Shown: one piece after another, positions 37,622 through 47,056 of the stretch
Layout of the letters: the number at the start of each line of letters is the position of its first letter
Numbering within the stretch: position 1 is the first letter of the stretch
Virus record (IMG/VR): IMGVR_UViG_3300042907_000264
Location: 1 to 55,525 of that record
DNA: 55,525 nt
Source: a virus
Reading direction: 5' to 3' (one strand)
Notes under the pieces: model-generated
What the model was told of the DNA's origin: nothing
The model's database searches: none
The model's input: the letters and a program-made list of their open reading frames with translations, nothing else
Position numbers and translations under genes: made by a program

Positions 37622-38514
37622 TATAGATTTCCTGTATATTGAGCGATTGCTTGCATGTTACCAGTGAAGGCATAAGTGCCAACATGTTGCGTCTTCATCC
37701 ATGGACACAGCCAAATTTGCACATCGATCTTTCGAAGATACTGACAGAACATGTAATCCTCAGAAAGATACCTATGTGACGCATTCTTTTCTGTGTTCAT
37801 AAATTCTTGTGCCTTCTTCTTGATGTTATCACCCTGTGCAGCAATCTTTACGAGATGGTATAGATCGTCATAAGTATAACCATTGTCAATCACAGTATCA
37901 AAATATGCGTGAATGTAGCGAGAACCATCAAAGTTGGCCTGACCAACATGATCTGGCTTGTAGTTCTGCTTCGGATAGGCATTCTTGAACTTTTCGAATA
38001 CTTCACGTTTGACCATCATGAAGCCAGTTCCAATTTCCATAACCTCAAGAGGTTCGCGAACGTTGAACTGTGTTGTACCTGGCACGGGATTGAAAACATA
38101 ATCGCCAACAAGATTGTCCAATTCATTTACTGGTGTTGTTGGATCTTTAACAAGAGCCGCAGCAATGTTTTTCCAATTGATTGACTTCTTAGGATAAGGT
38201 GCACCAATAACGTCTTTGTCCAAAGCAATAAGGGCTAGAACATCTTGAGGATCAAAATGAATATCAGAATCGATGAAGAGAAGATGTGAGCTATCTGAGC
38301 GCAAGAATTCGTCTACCAAATAGTTTCTTGCGCGGGTAATTAGTGATTCATTGAAGAGGAAAGAGAATCGAACTTCAATGCCATATTGAAGACAGATGCT
38401 TTGAAGATCAAGGCATGCCTTCATATAAAGTCCATTGTTCTGTCCACCATACATAGGTGTTGCTATGAACAGTTTGGTCTTTCTTAGGTCTTCAACTTTG
38501 ATTGATAATTCCAT
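37621..38514 (-). CDS. Glycosyltransferase-like protein (GT-A, DxD)
   Basis: A 297-residue protein: KLFIATPMYGGQNNGLYMK (14-32), LITRARNYLVDEFL, and LLFIDSDIHFDPQDV (about 80-94) with the DSD metal motif, then GTGFMMVKREVF. This is a GT-A fold found in several T4-like phages. Adjacent to the dNMP kinase. The target could be DNA, the virion or host glycans. Confidence 0.78.
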   Translation of the reverse strand: MELSIKVEDLRKTKLFIATPMYGGQNNGLYMKACLDLQSICLQYGIEVRFSFLFNESLITRARNYLVDEFLRSDSSHLLFIDSDIHFDPQDVLALIALDKDVIGAPYPKKSINWKNIAAALVKDPTTPVNELDNLVGDYVFNPVPGTTQFNVREPLEVMEIGTGFMMVKREVFEKFKNAYPKQNYKPDHVGQANFDGSRYIHAYFDTVIDNGYTYDDLYHLVKIAAQGDNIKKKAQEFMNTEKNASHRYLSEDYMFCQYLRKIDVQIWLCPWMKTQHVGTYAFTGNMQAIAQYTGNL

Positions 38515-38530
38515 TAGTGAACTCCATAAT

Positions 38531-38568
38531 AAAAAGGGATGCTACAGTAGTATATAGCATCCCTTTTT
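38531..38568. terminator. Bidirectional terminator with 14-bp stem
   Basis: Perfect AAAAAGGGATGCTA / TAGCATCCCTTTTT stem with a 10-nt loop. Symmetric A and T runs allow function on both strands. Its loop holds TATACT, so like 23267-23314 it may double as a promoter, but no clear -35 is present. Confidence 0.82.
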
Positions 38569-38584
38569 GAATTGCTAGAAAAAA

Positions 38585-38797
38585 TTACGAGGCAATACGA
38601 TAAAACATCTTGCGAGTACCGTTAACATTACGGTAGTTGCTATAGATGGTCTTACCTTCAACATTGCGAAGATCCCAAACGCGCTTATACACGGCGTCCT
38701 TAGACAAGCCGGAAAGCTGTGCAAGTCGACCAGCAGTGATGCCAGTACCCTTGTTATTCTTACGCAGAACCTTAGCAACACGGGAAAGATGAGACAT
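38585..38797 (-). CDS. Winged-helix DNA-binding protein (70 aa)
   Basis: A 70-residue basic protein. GITAGRLAQLSGLSKDAVYKRVWDLRN (about 19-45) is a helix-turn-helix of the MarR/GntR winged kind, followed by a NVNGTRKMFYRI wing. A compact transcription regulator; its target is unknown. It is cut off from the downstream glycosyltransferase by the terminator at 38531-38568. Confidence 0.75.
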   Translation of the reverse strand: MSHLSRVAKVLRKNNKGTGITAGRLAQLSGLSKDAVYKRVWDLRNVEGKTIYSNYRNVNGTRKMFYRIAS

Positions 38798-38880
38798 TAA
38801 ATAACTCCATTATAATTTTAGGTTACGAGTCTTCAAAAGGACGGACAGTGAATGACTCAAGCCCACTGTCCGTATTCTTG

Positions 38881-40104
38881 TTACATGGAAATTTCGCCAT
38901 CATTAGTAGCGGCAGCTTCCGTCTTGACTTCCGGCTTCGGCTGGAGAGTTTCGTCCAGCTTCATGTAGAGGTCAAAGAAGCCATTCTTGGTATCCACATC
39001 AAAGCGGTTCAGACAAAGCTTGATTGCCTTCTCACGATCCTGACCGAAGATTGAGAACGCTTCGCAGATGTGGACAAGACGGCGAGTAGAGATGATATCA
39101 GACACGGCACCATCGTAGAATGCCTTGCGGATCATATCAGCCCAATTGACTAGCTTTTCTGCAAAGTCATTGTCATCACAACCGGAAGCCTGCAGAATAT
39201 TCTTCACGATCTTGAGTTCGGTCTTGAGCGGCGGGTATTCCTGCTCGAAAGTGATAGAGAAACGCTCAAGGAAAGCTTCGTTCATCACGTTGGTACCGAT
39301 GAAGCGACCGTCGTCAGAACCCTTACCCTTGGTATTGGCAGTAGCCAGAATGTTGAAGCCCTTAGCAGGCGTTACCACACGATTGATCTTCTTAAGATAG
39401 ATCGGCTTGCCTTCAAGAATGGGCTGAAGGCACATGAGCTTGGCATCACCGAGATCCACTTCGTCCAGAAGCAGGATGGCACCACGTTCCATAGCCACGA
39501 TAACCGGACCATTCTGCCAGACAGTCTTACCATCGATAAGACGGAAACCACCAATCAGGTCATCTTCGTCCGTTTCTTTGGTGATGTTGGCACGAACCAG
39601 TTCACGCTTTTCTTGGGCGCAAATCTGCTCAATCATCATGGTCTTACCGTTACCAGACAGACCGGTCACATAAGTCGGATAGAACTTACCAGACTTGATG
39701 ATCATGCGGACATCGGCAAAGTGGCCGAAAGGAACATAACCAGAAGCCTTAGCGGGAACCAGTGACACAGTATCAGCGACACTGGTGTGCAGAGCAGCAA
39801 TTGCCATGTCATGCTGATTTGACACTTCGATGGCAGTGTTAGAAGCAACCGGAACTTCCGAAGCAATATCGGAAGCCTTAATTGCCTTAGCTGCCTTCAC
39901 GGGCTTAGTGGAACCACTGTCATCAAGGGAATACACTCCGCGCGAGACATGTCGCGCCTTGTCCTTGATGAACCAAACCGGATAATCAATTCCGTACTTA
40001 CGTTCAATGAGGATAACTTCCTGACGGGTGATGGTCGCGATATCACCGAATTCCTTCTTAACAGCGTTAAAGAAGGCAGACTTGTCGAGAGGGCGCTTAG
40101 CCAT
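38881..40104 (-). CDS. CobS-like AAA+ ATPase (MoxR type)
   Basis: A 407-residue protein with an N-terminal part (about 1-60), a linker, and an AAA+ domain: Walker A GLSGNGKT (148-155), Walker B ILLLDEVD (210-217), then NILATANTKGKG (sensor 1) and FLERFSI. It resembles CobS of cobalt chelatase, as in many T4-like cyanophages and rhizobial phages. With the VWA partner downstream it forms a MoxR/VWA pair. AAGGA lies before the ATG. Confidence 0.88.
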   Translation of the reverse strand: MAKRPLDKSAFFNAVKKEFGDIATITRQEVILIERKYGIDYPVWFIKDKARHVSRGVYSLDDSGSTKPVKAAKAIKASDIASEVPVASNTAIEVSNQHDMAIAALHTSVADTVSLVPAKASGYVPFGHFADVRMIIKSGKFYPTYVTGLSGNGKTMMIEQICAQEKRELVRANITKETDEDDLIGGFRLIDGKTVWQNGPVIVAMERGAILLLDEVDLGDAKLMCLQPILEGKPIYLKKINRVVTPAKGFNILATANTKGKGSDDGRFIGTNVMNEAFLERFSITFEQEYPPLKTELKIVKNILQASGCDDNDFAEKLVNWADMIRKAFYDGAVSDIISTRRLVHICEAFSIFGQDREKAIKLCLNRFDVDTKNGFFDLYMKLDETLQPKPEVKTEAAATNDGEISM

Positions 40105-40140
40105 TTAGAACTTCCTTGTGTGTGTTTCGATTATGTGTAT

Positions 40141-40169
40141 ATTATAGACTAGGTAAAGGTGTTTGTCAA
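40141..40169 (-). promoter_or_regulatory. Consensus sigma70 promoter of the CobS-like gene
   Basis: TTGACA, 17 nt, TATAAT: both boxes perfect. It overlaps the end of the CobT-like gene, so the two genes are transcribed from separate promoters. Confidence 0.88.
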
Positions 40170-42400
40170 GCGGCAATTCGCTTGACAAACCGTGAGAGTA
40201 GAACACGGGAAACCGTCTTCTTTTCGGAAAACTTGATGAATTCCTTTGCAGCCTTGTTACGGGTCATGTTGGAATCTACAACCAGTTCCTTGTTAGTGGA
40301 AACATTGAACATCTTAGGGTTGAGAATATAGTATTCATCATAACCTGCAGTGTCAACTGGAAAAAATCCATCATTTGTCCAAGACTTCTTGGCATCAGTC
40401 AGGCGCTTGTCATAAACGCCAAACTTATATTGATCCCAAACACGCTGGAATCCATCACCGTTGATAAAGAAGCCAATAAGATTACAGTTGGTACGATCCT
40501 TCAGAACCTTAAGAAGCAGAGAAGTCATGCGACGGTCGCCAAGGCTGTACCGAATGTCGTAAGATTTCTTGGTAAGATCATCCTGAAGAATGTACTTGGT
40601 CTTACCAGACCAACCATAACCGTACTGATTTTTTCCATGGAAACCATAGATAGGATCGGATTCGCCATCAGTCAGGAAGATGGTATTGACAACCTGAACT
40701 TTAGACTGATTATGGAACTTATTTACAACCAGATCTGCCAGAGCAATACACTCATTGAGTGGAGTGGACGACATTCCATCACAGGGCATATGACCACCAC
40801 AACCCATGAGCCAAAGATGGTACATTGCATCATTGAGTTCCTGGATCTTCATTCGAGATGAAAGAATGTTACGGATCATGACAGGATCCATAGAAATTTC
40901 ATCTTGATTTTGAGAGAAGAACTGGGTATCCGGAAGAAGAGTGCCTCCATCATCCTTGTAATCAGTGTACAGAACACTACGGAACGAATAAACCTCAAAA
41001 GGAATCTGTACCCGCTTGCAAAACATTGCCAGTGAGAAAAGCTGCTTTAGCGTTTTCTTCAGGTTGGATTGCATTGAACCAGACCAATCAACAAACATAA
41101 CGAAGCCGTGATTTTTGCCAGTCGCAACGGAAGTGACACGACGGAAAAGGTCATCATTATACTTGTAGGTATGCAGCTTATTCATATCGATTACACCGGT
41201 CTTCGAAACGCTGGTGCGACTATATTCATCCGCAGACTTTCGCATTTCAAATTCTTTAACCATGAAAGAAATCGTGGCATTTTCATCTGCACGGAACTTC
41301 ATGAGTTCCGCACGAACCGAATCTTGCCAAAACTTGTCTTGCCACATCTTAGGAAGATAAGACCGCTGTTCAGCTAGAACCTGCTTGTAGTCAACAACCA
41401 TCTTGTTGATATCGACAGGACGAGGAAGCTTCAGGTAAATATACCGTTCGTCCGAATTCTTAATCAGATCATCCTGCGTCTTTTGCCAAGACTTTTCAGT
41501 TTCCGATTCCGGCAGGTTGTTATCATCACCGCTGCCGTTCTGAGAACCCATGTTTATAGGAGTATCAGAATATTCGTTTGAGCGGTCATCAGACTGGGTC
41601 TTACCAGACTTATTACCATCTTCATCATCATCCGATGCTTCACCATCGGCATTACCGTTGCCGTCAGTTTCATCCGTTTCCGAATCATCATAGGTCATGT
41701 CATCAGAGTCCGAATCATCCGATTCCGACCATTTGCCGTCATCTTCACCGGCTTCTTCGCCCATGTCATCCGGATTGTTTTCTTGATCCTGTTCCTGCTG
41801 ATCCTTAGACCAAGTGAAAATCTTTTCAGTGAGTTTCAAAACCTCATCAAAGGTTTCAGCATTCTCAACCTCAAGAAGCATTTTCTTCTCAACAGGAGAA
41901 AACTTGATGCCCATCATAGAGCCGCCCTTGCAATAGATGTTAAGGCGATCAATAAAGGACATTTGATTAACGTCCCGCTTTTCGGTACCGAAGAAATCAC
42001 GTTCAATGAGTTCCTTATAACCCTTCACGTAATTCCGACGGGCACCAGGGAAGCGGCGCTTCTGGCGCTTATCAATACGGGCATCCTCAATAACGTTTAG
42101 AAAGCCCTTGACGGCACCCATCGCGCGATTAGAAGCAGAACCCGTAACACGGAGAGCAATATCCTTGATTGCATCAGCCCAACCTTCGGGAGGAGTATCA
42201 AGAGCATGGCCGACTTCATGTACAACCAGAAGGTCATATAGGTCATCGGAAATATTGTGCCATATCGGCAGACACAGGACACGGTTCTTTACGTCGAACC
42301 ATGCGGTCTTTGCACCAGGCTTATGCTGTACGGCAATGTTTTCAGTGGCCAAAAGCTTAGCCAGCTGAGACTTTCCGTTCTGAATATTTGCTTGTTCCAT
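40166..42400 (-). CDS. CobT-like protein: HEVGH metallopeptidase motif plus VWA domain
   Basis: A 744-residue protein. VVHEVGHALD (59-68) is a zinc-peptidase motif near the N terminus. A very acidic Asp/Glu/Ser stretch spans about 205-300. The C-terminal half is a von Willebrand A domain with MIDAS FVDWSGSMQS (near 435-445) and a later FLTDGESDP. Acidic linker plus VWA is the CobT layout. The HEVGH motif is not part of classical CobT that I know of. With the CobS-like ATPase it may form a chaperone or protease-like remodelling complex. Confidence 0.82.
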   Translation of the reverse strand: MEQANIQNGKSQLAKLLATENIAVQHKPGAKTAWFDVKNRVLCLPIWHNISDDLYDLLVVHEVGHALDTPPEGWADAIKDIALRVTGSASNRAMGAVKGFLNVIEDARIDKRQKRRFPGARRNYVKGYKELIERDFFGTEKRDVNQMSFIDRLNIYCKGGSMMGIKFSPVEKKMLLEVENAETFDEVLKLTEKIFTWSKDQQEQDQENNPDDMGEEAGEDDGKWSESDDSDSDDMTYDDSETDETDGNGNADGEASDDDEDGNKSGKTQSDDRSNEYSDTPINMGSQNGSGDDNNLPESETEKSWQKTQDDLIKNSDERYIYLKLPRPVDINKMVVDYKQVLAEQRSYLPKMWQDKFWQDSVRAELMKFRADENATISFMVKEFEMRKSADEYSRTSVSKTGVIDMNKLHTYKYNDDLFRRVTSVATGKNHGFVMFVDWSGSMQSNLKKTLKQLFSLAMFCKRVQIPFEVYSFRSVLYTDYKDDGGTLLPDTQFFSQNQDEISMDPVMIRNILSSRMKIQELNDAMYHLWLMGCGGHMPCDGMSSTPLNECIALADLVVNKFHNQSKVQVVNTIFLTDGESDPIYGFHGKNQYGYGWSGKTKYILQDDLTKKSYDIRYSLGDRRMTSLLLKVLKDRTNCNLIGFFINGDGFQRVWDQYKFGVYDKRLTDAKKSWTNDGFFPVDTAGYDEYYILNPKMFNVSTNKELVVDSNMTRNKAAKEFIKFSEKKTVSRVLLSRFVKRIAA

Positions 42401-42423
42401 TACGTCCTCTTGATTATTGACTT

Positions 42424-42452
42424 ATCTTAGACTGTTTTGAGGTCCAAGTCAA
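42424..42452 (-). promoter_or_regulatory. Sigma70-type promoter of the CobT-like gene
   Basis: TTGACT, 17 nt, TAAGAT. Overlaps the 3' side of the 86-aa gene region. Confidence 0.65.
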
Positions 42453-42455
42453 TAG

Positions 42456-42716
42456 TTAACCGATGTAGACAAAAAGGGTTGCTCGGCTATACAATTGCTT
42501 ATAAGTTGCAATATGCATGTTATCATGCTTGTTATACATTTTCTTGTATAACTTGAAAGGCTGTTCGTTTCCGTAACAGGTTTCGATCATATTAGGAAAA
42601 TCAGGATCATTTGATACAGCACTAAGGTCGACGTGGAAAACGTTCGGCTTGCTTTCATAAACGATATGGGTTACGAGATGGGAATTGTCAAGTCTGAGGG
42701 GTTCTGAATTTGTCAT
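42456..42716 (-). CDS. Hypothetical 86-aa protein, probably leaderless
   Basis: Product begins TNSEPLRLDNSHLVTHIVYE; no family recognised. The promoter at 42718-42751 predicts +1 at the A of the ATG, and no ribosome binding site or alternative in-frame ATG is near, so a leaderless mRNA is likely. A true early gene by its promoter. Confidence 0.62.
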   Translation of the reverse strand: MTNSEPLRLDNSHLVTHIVYESKPNVFHVDLSAVSNDPDFPNMIETCYGNEQPFKLYKKMYNKHDNMHIATYKQLYSRATLFVYIG

Positions 42717-42717
42717 G

Positions 42718-42751
42718 TACTATATATAAGTACGGCAACCCTCTTTTTCAA
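42718..42751 (-). promoter_or_regulatory. Conserved early promoter, copy 4
   Basis: TTGAAA, 17 nt, TATATATAGTACATGA. Fourth member of the family, 30 kb from the others. Confidence 0.82.
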
Positions 42752-42823
42752 GAGTGGTTGCCGCATAGCTGGTATGTGTTCAATGCATAGCTACTGCTAA
42801 GTCATTGTTTTTACTAGAGAATA

Positions 42824-43735
42824 CTATAAACCATTGTAATTGTTGATCAATTTTAGTCCATAGTTGTTAACTTTTGGCAGTTTTGAAAGATCAACTCCTG
42901 GTTTTAATCTCAGCTTATTTTCCTTAAACTTTGAATAGTCCACATAATGATGCCAACGACCATACTTCCAAACCATTTGAGCAACATCTGGATGCATATC
43001 AACTAGCATCTGAGACTTATTCACAGTACCAGTTGCATTCAATTGGCCATCACGCCATTTGCTCTTGTCTAGCTCACCTTCAGCATGGTAGAATTCAGAA
43101 GTGTTTCCACCCTTAACAGTTTGCGTTGCGGCTTTACCCTGCATCCATATATTGAACTGAATCGTGCAATCACCATCTTTAAGAACATTGAGGCAGATAT
43201 CAGTATCTTCGTTATAACGTCCACGCCATCTATGTTTACAATCATTGGAAATGAGTAGACAAGAATAGATACGTGTGTTTATCACAAAAGGTGGATACTT
43301 CTGATTGGGTGCAATAAAGAACCGATACTGAAAACCTGAGATAGGAACATTCTCAAAACGATCAACAAAATCTTCGGCAGCTTTGAAACATACTCCAGAA
43401 CCTACTCGAATTCTTTCGTTCTTATGAAGTCGATAGAAATCTGAAATGTTATCGTCTAATACCCAATGCTTCTCAGCTCCTATTGAAATAGCATGATCCC
43501 AACACCAATTACGAGCCCGACCAGGGCCGTCACCGTGGTTGCTGAAAGGGGCAACAAGCAGAGTAACATAATCCCTAATATTGAAATTATCAAGGGCAGC
43601 TTCATAAGAACTTTCATCTTGTGGCTCTATCGCTATGTAATGTGGAACTTTCATACGCGCGAGTGAACGCGAAGTAAACATGCTTTCATGTCTACCTTTA
43701 GATATGATATAAACAGGATTTTTAGGGTTAGTCAT
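42824..43735 (-). CDS. TET-associated glycosyltransferase (TAGT) family protein
   Basis: A 303-residue protein. GPGRARNWCWDHA (70-82), HWVLDDNI (90-97), INTRIYSCLLI (152-162) and WRGRYNEDTD (170-179) match the TAGT pattern as I know it. These enzymes add sugars to 5-hydroxymethyl-pyrimidines in hypermodified phage DNA. No TET/JBP dioxygenase is in this window (the 2OG protein at 2847-3437 is of the prolyl-hydroxylase type), so the substrate may be made elsewhere or differ. Confidence 0.82.
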   Translation of the reverse strand: MTNPKNPVYIISKGRHESMFTSRSLARMKVPHYIAIEPQDESSYEAALDNFNIRDYVTLLVAPFSNHGDGPGRARNWCWDHAISIGAEKHWVLDDNISDFYRLHKNERIRVGSGVCFKAAEDFVDRFENVPISGFQYRFFIAPNQKYPPFVINTRIYSCLLISNDCKHRWRGRYNEDTDICLNVLKDGDCTIQFNIWMQGKAATQTVKGGNTSEFYHAEGELDKSKWRDGQLNATGTVNKSQMLVDMHPDVAQMVWKYGRWHHYVDYSKFKENKLRLKPGVDLSKLPKVNNYGLKLINNYNGL

Positions 43736-44792
43736 TTTTGAAATTCTTCTCCACTAGCATTATCTTATCTTGTACATACTCCAACAATTCCAAACGCCTT
43801 GATTCAGTAGGAATGTCAGTTGTTACAAGAGGAGATAAATCAACATCAAATGAATTTTGAATGTCTACCAAATTACAAGCAGGGTTGATTAGTGGTAGAC
43901 AGTCGTAGTTAATAGCTTCAATAAAGCGATAGATTGAAAAACAGTGTCTATCATAAGAAGGAAGCATATATGTGAAACGAGACTCTTCAATCTTGTTCAG
44001 ATATGCATCTGGATCGATCAGTGTATTTTGACCATTTCTGTAATCTTTGATATAGAAGTTTACAGTTTCAAACTTAGCTTCGATATCTTCAATATCACCT
44101 ATAAACTCCTCACGATTGCTTTTCTCAAGAATTGTTAATCCAAATGTAAAGTCTGTAATCTTGTCTCTTGTGATCATAGGCACCGGCTTCGTCAATAGAT
44201 AAGCCTGCAGACTATCCAATCGATTAATACCATAAGCTGGAATATCATAACCATGATACAGATAGTAGTCTGTGGTTGGCTTTACATCTTCATGAAACAG
44301 ACCGCAACTGATTTCGTTTGGATCAATAGCAATTTCATGCAGAGGTATGTTGTATGTATTATGAGCTTTAAGCATTGCAAGAATGTTAGTGCAGTGAGCG
44401 CCTACACTCTGAAACTTGATCTGACCACCGTCATTAGGAAATACACCAGATCTTTTACCTACACGGGTAAGTTCAGAACGCCATAGGTCCATACCTCCAA
44501 CAATGAACAGCTTGTCATATTGTTGAAGTGGAGTCACATCTATTGCATCATAAACGTCCATCCATGATGACATCAAAGGAACTAAGGTTTCATAATAATG
44601 TCCATAATGATTATAATAGTTGTCCACTTCAACATTGCCATAGCGAGATAATGCTATCTTAGCACCATCTGTTTTTGTTGTGCTGAGAATATCAACTTCA
44701 TCGCATGTTTGAGATATGATATTCATATGACGGATGACTATCTTGCCCTCACGACCACTAATAGGTCTAGCTGAATAAATCAGACCTCTCAT
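43728..44792 (-). CDS. Putative glycosyltransferase partner (354 aa)
   Basis: A 354-residue protein that overlaps the TAGT gene by 8 nt. IYSARPISGREGKIVIRHM at the start, YDKLFIVGGMDLWR, and the C-terminal YDRHCFSIYRFIEAINYDCLPLI, where GT-B enzymes bind nucleotide sugar, suggest a GT-B fold. The pairing with TAGT suggests a second step in the same modification. Assignment is tentative. Confidence 0.55.
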   Translation of the reverse strand: MRGLIYSARPISGREGKIVIRHMNIISQTCDEVDILSTTKTDGAKIALSRYGNVEVDNYYNHYGHYYETLVPLMSSWMDVYDAIDVTPLQQYDKLFIVGGMDLWRSELTRVGKRSGVFPNDGGQIKFQSVGAHCTNILAMLKAHNTYNIPLHEIAIDPNEISCGLFHEDVKPTTDYYLYHGYDIPAYGINRLDSLQAYLLTKPVPMITRDKITDFTFGLTILEKSNREEFIGDIEDIEAKFETVNFYIKDYRNGQNTLIDPDAYLNKIEESRFTYMLPSYDRHCFSIYRFIEAINYDCLPLINPACNLVDIQNSFDVDLSPLVTTDIPTESRRLELLEYVQDKIMLVEKNFKND

Positions 44793-45148
44793 TCTTCTTC
44801 AACCCAACGCAACAGGTGATTAGCTGTACGGTCGAGTGCTGGATACCACATGCTCTTTGTTTTTACAGTGATTGTCTGATCTGAATCGATTTGGGATCTG
44901 TAGACGCTGACGAATTTGTCAAAGTCTTCCTTGTTACGGAAATGAAGATACATGGTCTTATATGTCTTCTTGTCTTCCTGTTCAAACTCAGGCATTCCAA
45001 CCCAAAGAGCATCCTTATCATTAGGATTCATATCACCACTATCTTCCGTTTCAAGAAACTCAGTTAGGGTAGGTTCTCGAGGAAGCTCTACCTTTTTTCC
45101 AAGAAAGTTGTCATATTCTGCTGATTCTGCTACAGGTGTCTTAGTCAT
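44789..45148 (-). CDS. Conserved hypothetical phage protein (119 aa)
   Basis: A 119-residue protein with ALWVGMPEFEQEDKKTYKTMYLHFRNKEDF (about 47-76) and TKSMWYPALDR (about 97-107). I recall similar proteins in several phages near DNA-modification or ParB-type genes, without known function. The stop overlaps the next ATG (ATGA), so it is part of the TAGT operon. Confidence 0.65.
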   Translation of the reverse strand: MTKTPVAESAEYDNFLGKKVELPREPTLTEFLETEDSGDMNPNDKDALWVGMPEFEQEDKKTYKTMYLHFRNKEDFDKFVSVYRSQIDSDQTITVKTKSMWYPALDRTANHLLRWVEEE

Positions 45149-45155
45149 TTGTTCC

Positions 45156-46868
45156 TCATACTAGTCTGCTGAAGTTTCGGATCTTCTCAAAGCGATATAC
45201 CTTATCAAACTTATCTATGAGTTGATCCTGTTTATGGCTTATTATAAACGTATTTGTATCATCTGTCAAGGTCTTAATTATCTTAAGGAATTCATCTGTG
45301 CCATTTGCGTCCAAACTTCCATCTAAGATTTCATCTAGTATCAACAGATTCGTATTGACGGAATTTTTCATCTTGGCAATTGTACGCCAAGTAAACATTA
45401 GCGCCAAATCAATACGTGTCTTCTCACCTTCCGAGAAGTTCGCATAGGAAAACTCATCACGATATCTGGACTTGATTACCTCGTTGAAGTTTTCGTCAAT
45501 GTTAAAGTTTACAAAGAATCCCATCTGAGCGAGGTATTTATTAACAAGCTTATTGATGATTGGAATGTATTGCTTGATGATCTTGGTCTTTATACCGCCA
45601 TCTTTCAATAGCGCCAGTGCAGTCTCAATGTACTTGCGATCTTCCAACAGTTCAGTTTTGAGAATGTTGAGATTTTCAATGTTATCAATTGTAGCAGACA
45701 ATTGTTCTTCACTGTCTTGAACCATCTTGTCTGCATTCTTGATCTTCTCTATTGCGTCTTCAGTATCATTGACCATTGAGACTAAATGCATCATCGTTTG
45801 TTTCTTTGCAGATATATCAGCAGTGATAGCTTGAATGCGCTTTACGTTTTCTTCTTTCTTGCTAATCTGCACAAGGAGATCATTTGAGTGTAGTTCTGCA
45901 AATTCAGCAGCAGATACCAAACTCATGATTTCATCACTCAACTGAAGTACACGTTTGGAACGAAACGTTTCCTCAATAAGCTGTTTGCATGTTGGACAAT
46001 TGTCAGTTGTCTTCAACATAGTTTTTTCAGAATCTAATCGTTTGGCATCAGTATCATGTTGAGTATACAACTTAATTGCATTGTGAAAGTGAGTCTTCAA
46101 TTCAGTGAGGTCGTTTACTTCGGTTTGTAATTCTTTACGTTCGTCAACCAAATTCTCAACAGTTGATATAAGATCACGTTTTTGATCGGTATAATCGTTC
46201 AGTTGTTTTTGAAGTTCCAACATACGATCCGCGCTAGTCTTCTTCAAGCCTGCAAGAGTCTTTTCAATGTAAGATTTCTTATCTTCGTGAGACTGGAGAT
46301 GAACACGATTATTTTCTAGGTCTTGCTTGTTTACCAATGCCCTCTGCTTCATCAGTACATTCATTACCGAAAAGATTTGAATATCTAGAAGACCTTCAAT
46401 GATAGCACGACGATCAGCGGGAGATAACTGCATGAAAGGAACAAAAGATGCAGAACCAAGAATGACAATCTGAGTGAATGCCTTGTAGTTCATTTTGAGG
46501 ATGAACTTCTCAAGGTACTCTTGATAGTCGCGCGAAGCTGAATCCTGATTAATCATCGTACCATCTACCCAAATCTCAAAGACATTAGGCTTGATACCAC
46601 GAATGATTCGATACTCTTTACCGTTTGTATTGAAATCAATCTCCACAACGCAATCTTTACCGTTCACTGAATTAACCAGTGTCGGCTTATTGATGTTACG
46701 GAATGCTTTACCAAAAAGCACAAACGTCATGGCATCCAGAATAGTGGATTTGCCATGACCGTTCGCGCCAACAATCAGATTTGTCTTAGATGAAACTAAA
46801 TCAATCTCAGTAAACATATTACCAGTCGAAAGAAGATTTTTCCAACGAATAGTTTTAAATGTTAGCAT
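45156..46868 (-). CDS. gp46: Recombination exonuclease subunit gp46 (SbcC/Rad50-like)
   Basis: A 570-residue ABC ATPase. Walker A GANGHGKST (34-42), central coiled coil with zinc hook NCPTCK, ABC signature region FSEGEKTRIDLALMF and Walker B LLILDEILDGSLD near the C terminus. With gp47 it resects DNA ends for UvsX. The coding sequence overlaps the MazG-like gene by 7 nt. Confidence 0.95.
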   Translation of the reverse strand: MLTFKTIRWKNLLSTGNMFTEIDLVSSKTNLIVGANGHGKSTILDAMTFVLFGKAFRNINKPTLVNSVNGKDCVVEIDFNTNGKEYRIIRGIKPNVFEIWVDGTMINQDSASRDYQEYLEKFILKMNYKAFTQIVILGSASFVPFMQLSPADRRAIIEGLLDIQIFSVMNVLMKQRALVNKQDLENNRVHLQSHEDKKSYIEKTLAGLKKTSADRMLELQKQLNDYTDQKRDLISTVENLVDERKELQTEVNDLTELKTHFHNAIKLYTQHDTDAKRLDSEKTMLKTTDNCPTCKQLIEETFRSKRVLQLSDEIMSLVSAAEFAELHSNDLLVQISKKEENVKRIQAITADISAKKQTMMHLVSMVNDTEDAIEKIKNADKMVQDSEEQLSATIDNIENLNILKTELLEDRKYIETALALLKDGGIKTKIIKQYIPIINKLVNKYLAQMGFFVNFNIDENFNEVIKSRYRDEFSYANFSEGEKTRIDLALMFTWRTIAKMKNSVNTNLLILDEILDGSLDANGTDEFLKIIKTLTDDTNTFIISHKQDQLIDKFDKVYRFEKIRNFSRLV

Positions 46869-47056
46869 GGTATACCTAATAGTTGCTTGTATTCTTTAAG
46901 ACGATATTCAACGTCACCAATCTCAAGAATGATATTCTCTCTACTCTTATCACTCATACCGAAACGCTTAACTTTACAAAGTTCCTTTGTGAGTTCGGAC
47001 ATTTCTTCAATCAGACAATCATCCGCTGCGCCTATATGCATATAATCAGGATGCAT
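46862..47056 (-). CDS. MazG-like NTP pyrophosphohydrolase fragment-sized protein (64 aa)
   Basis: EEMSELTKELCKVKRFG and ILEIGDVEYRLKEYKQLLG carry the E-E-x-x-E and E-x-x-D metal sites of the MazG superfamily, in about half the usual length. A dimer or tetramer of short helices could still bind nucleotide. GGAG supports the start at 47056, which overlaps gp47. Between gp47 and gp46, a place where T4-like phages often have small genes. Confidence 0.72.
   Translation of the reverse strand: MHPDYMHIGAADDCLIEEMSELTKELCKVKRFGMSDKSRENIILEIGDVEYRLKEYKQLLGIPC

Noticed and set aside
38545-38577. Full promoter within the 38531-38568 terminator
   Set aside because: TATACT is in the loop but the -35 position reads TAGCAA, so only the terminator is called.
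38881-42400. Cobalamin biosynthesis as the role of CobS/CobT
   Set aside because: No CobN or other pathway gene is in the window, and the VWA protein has an added HEVGH motif; the name reflects family resemblance only.
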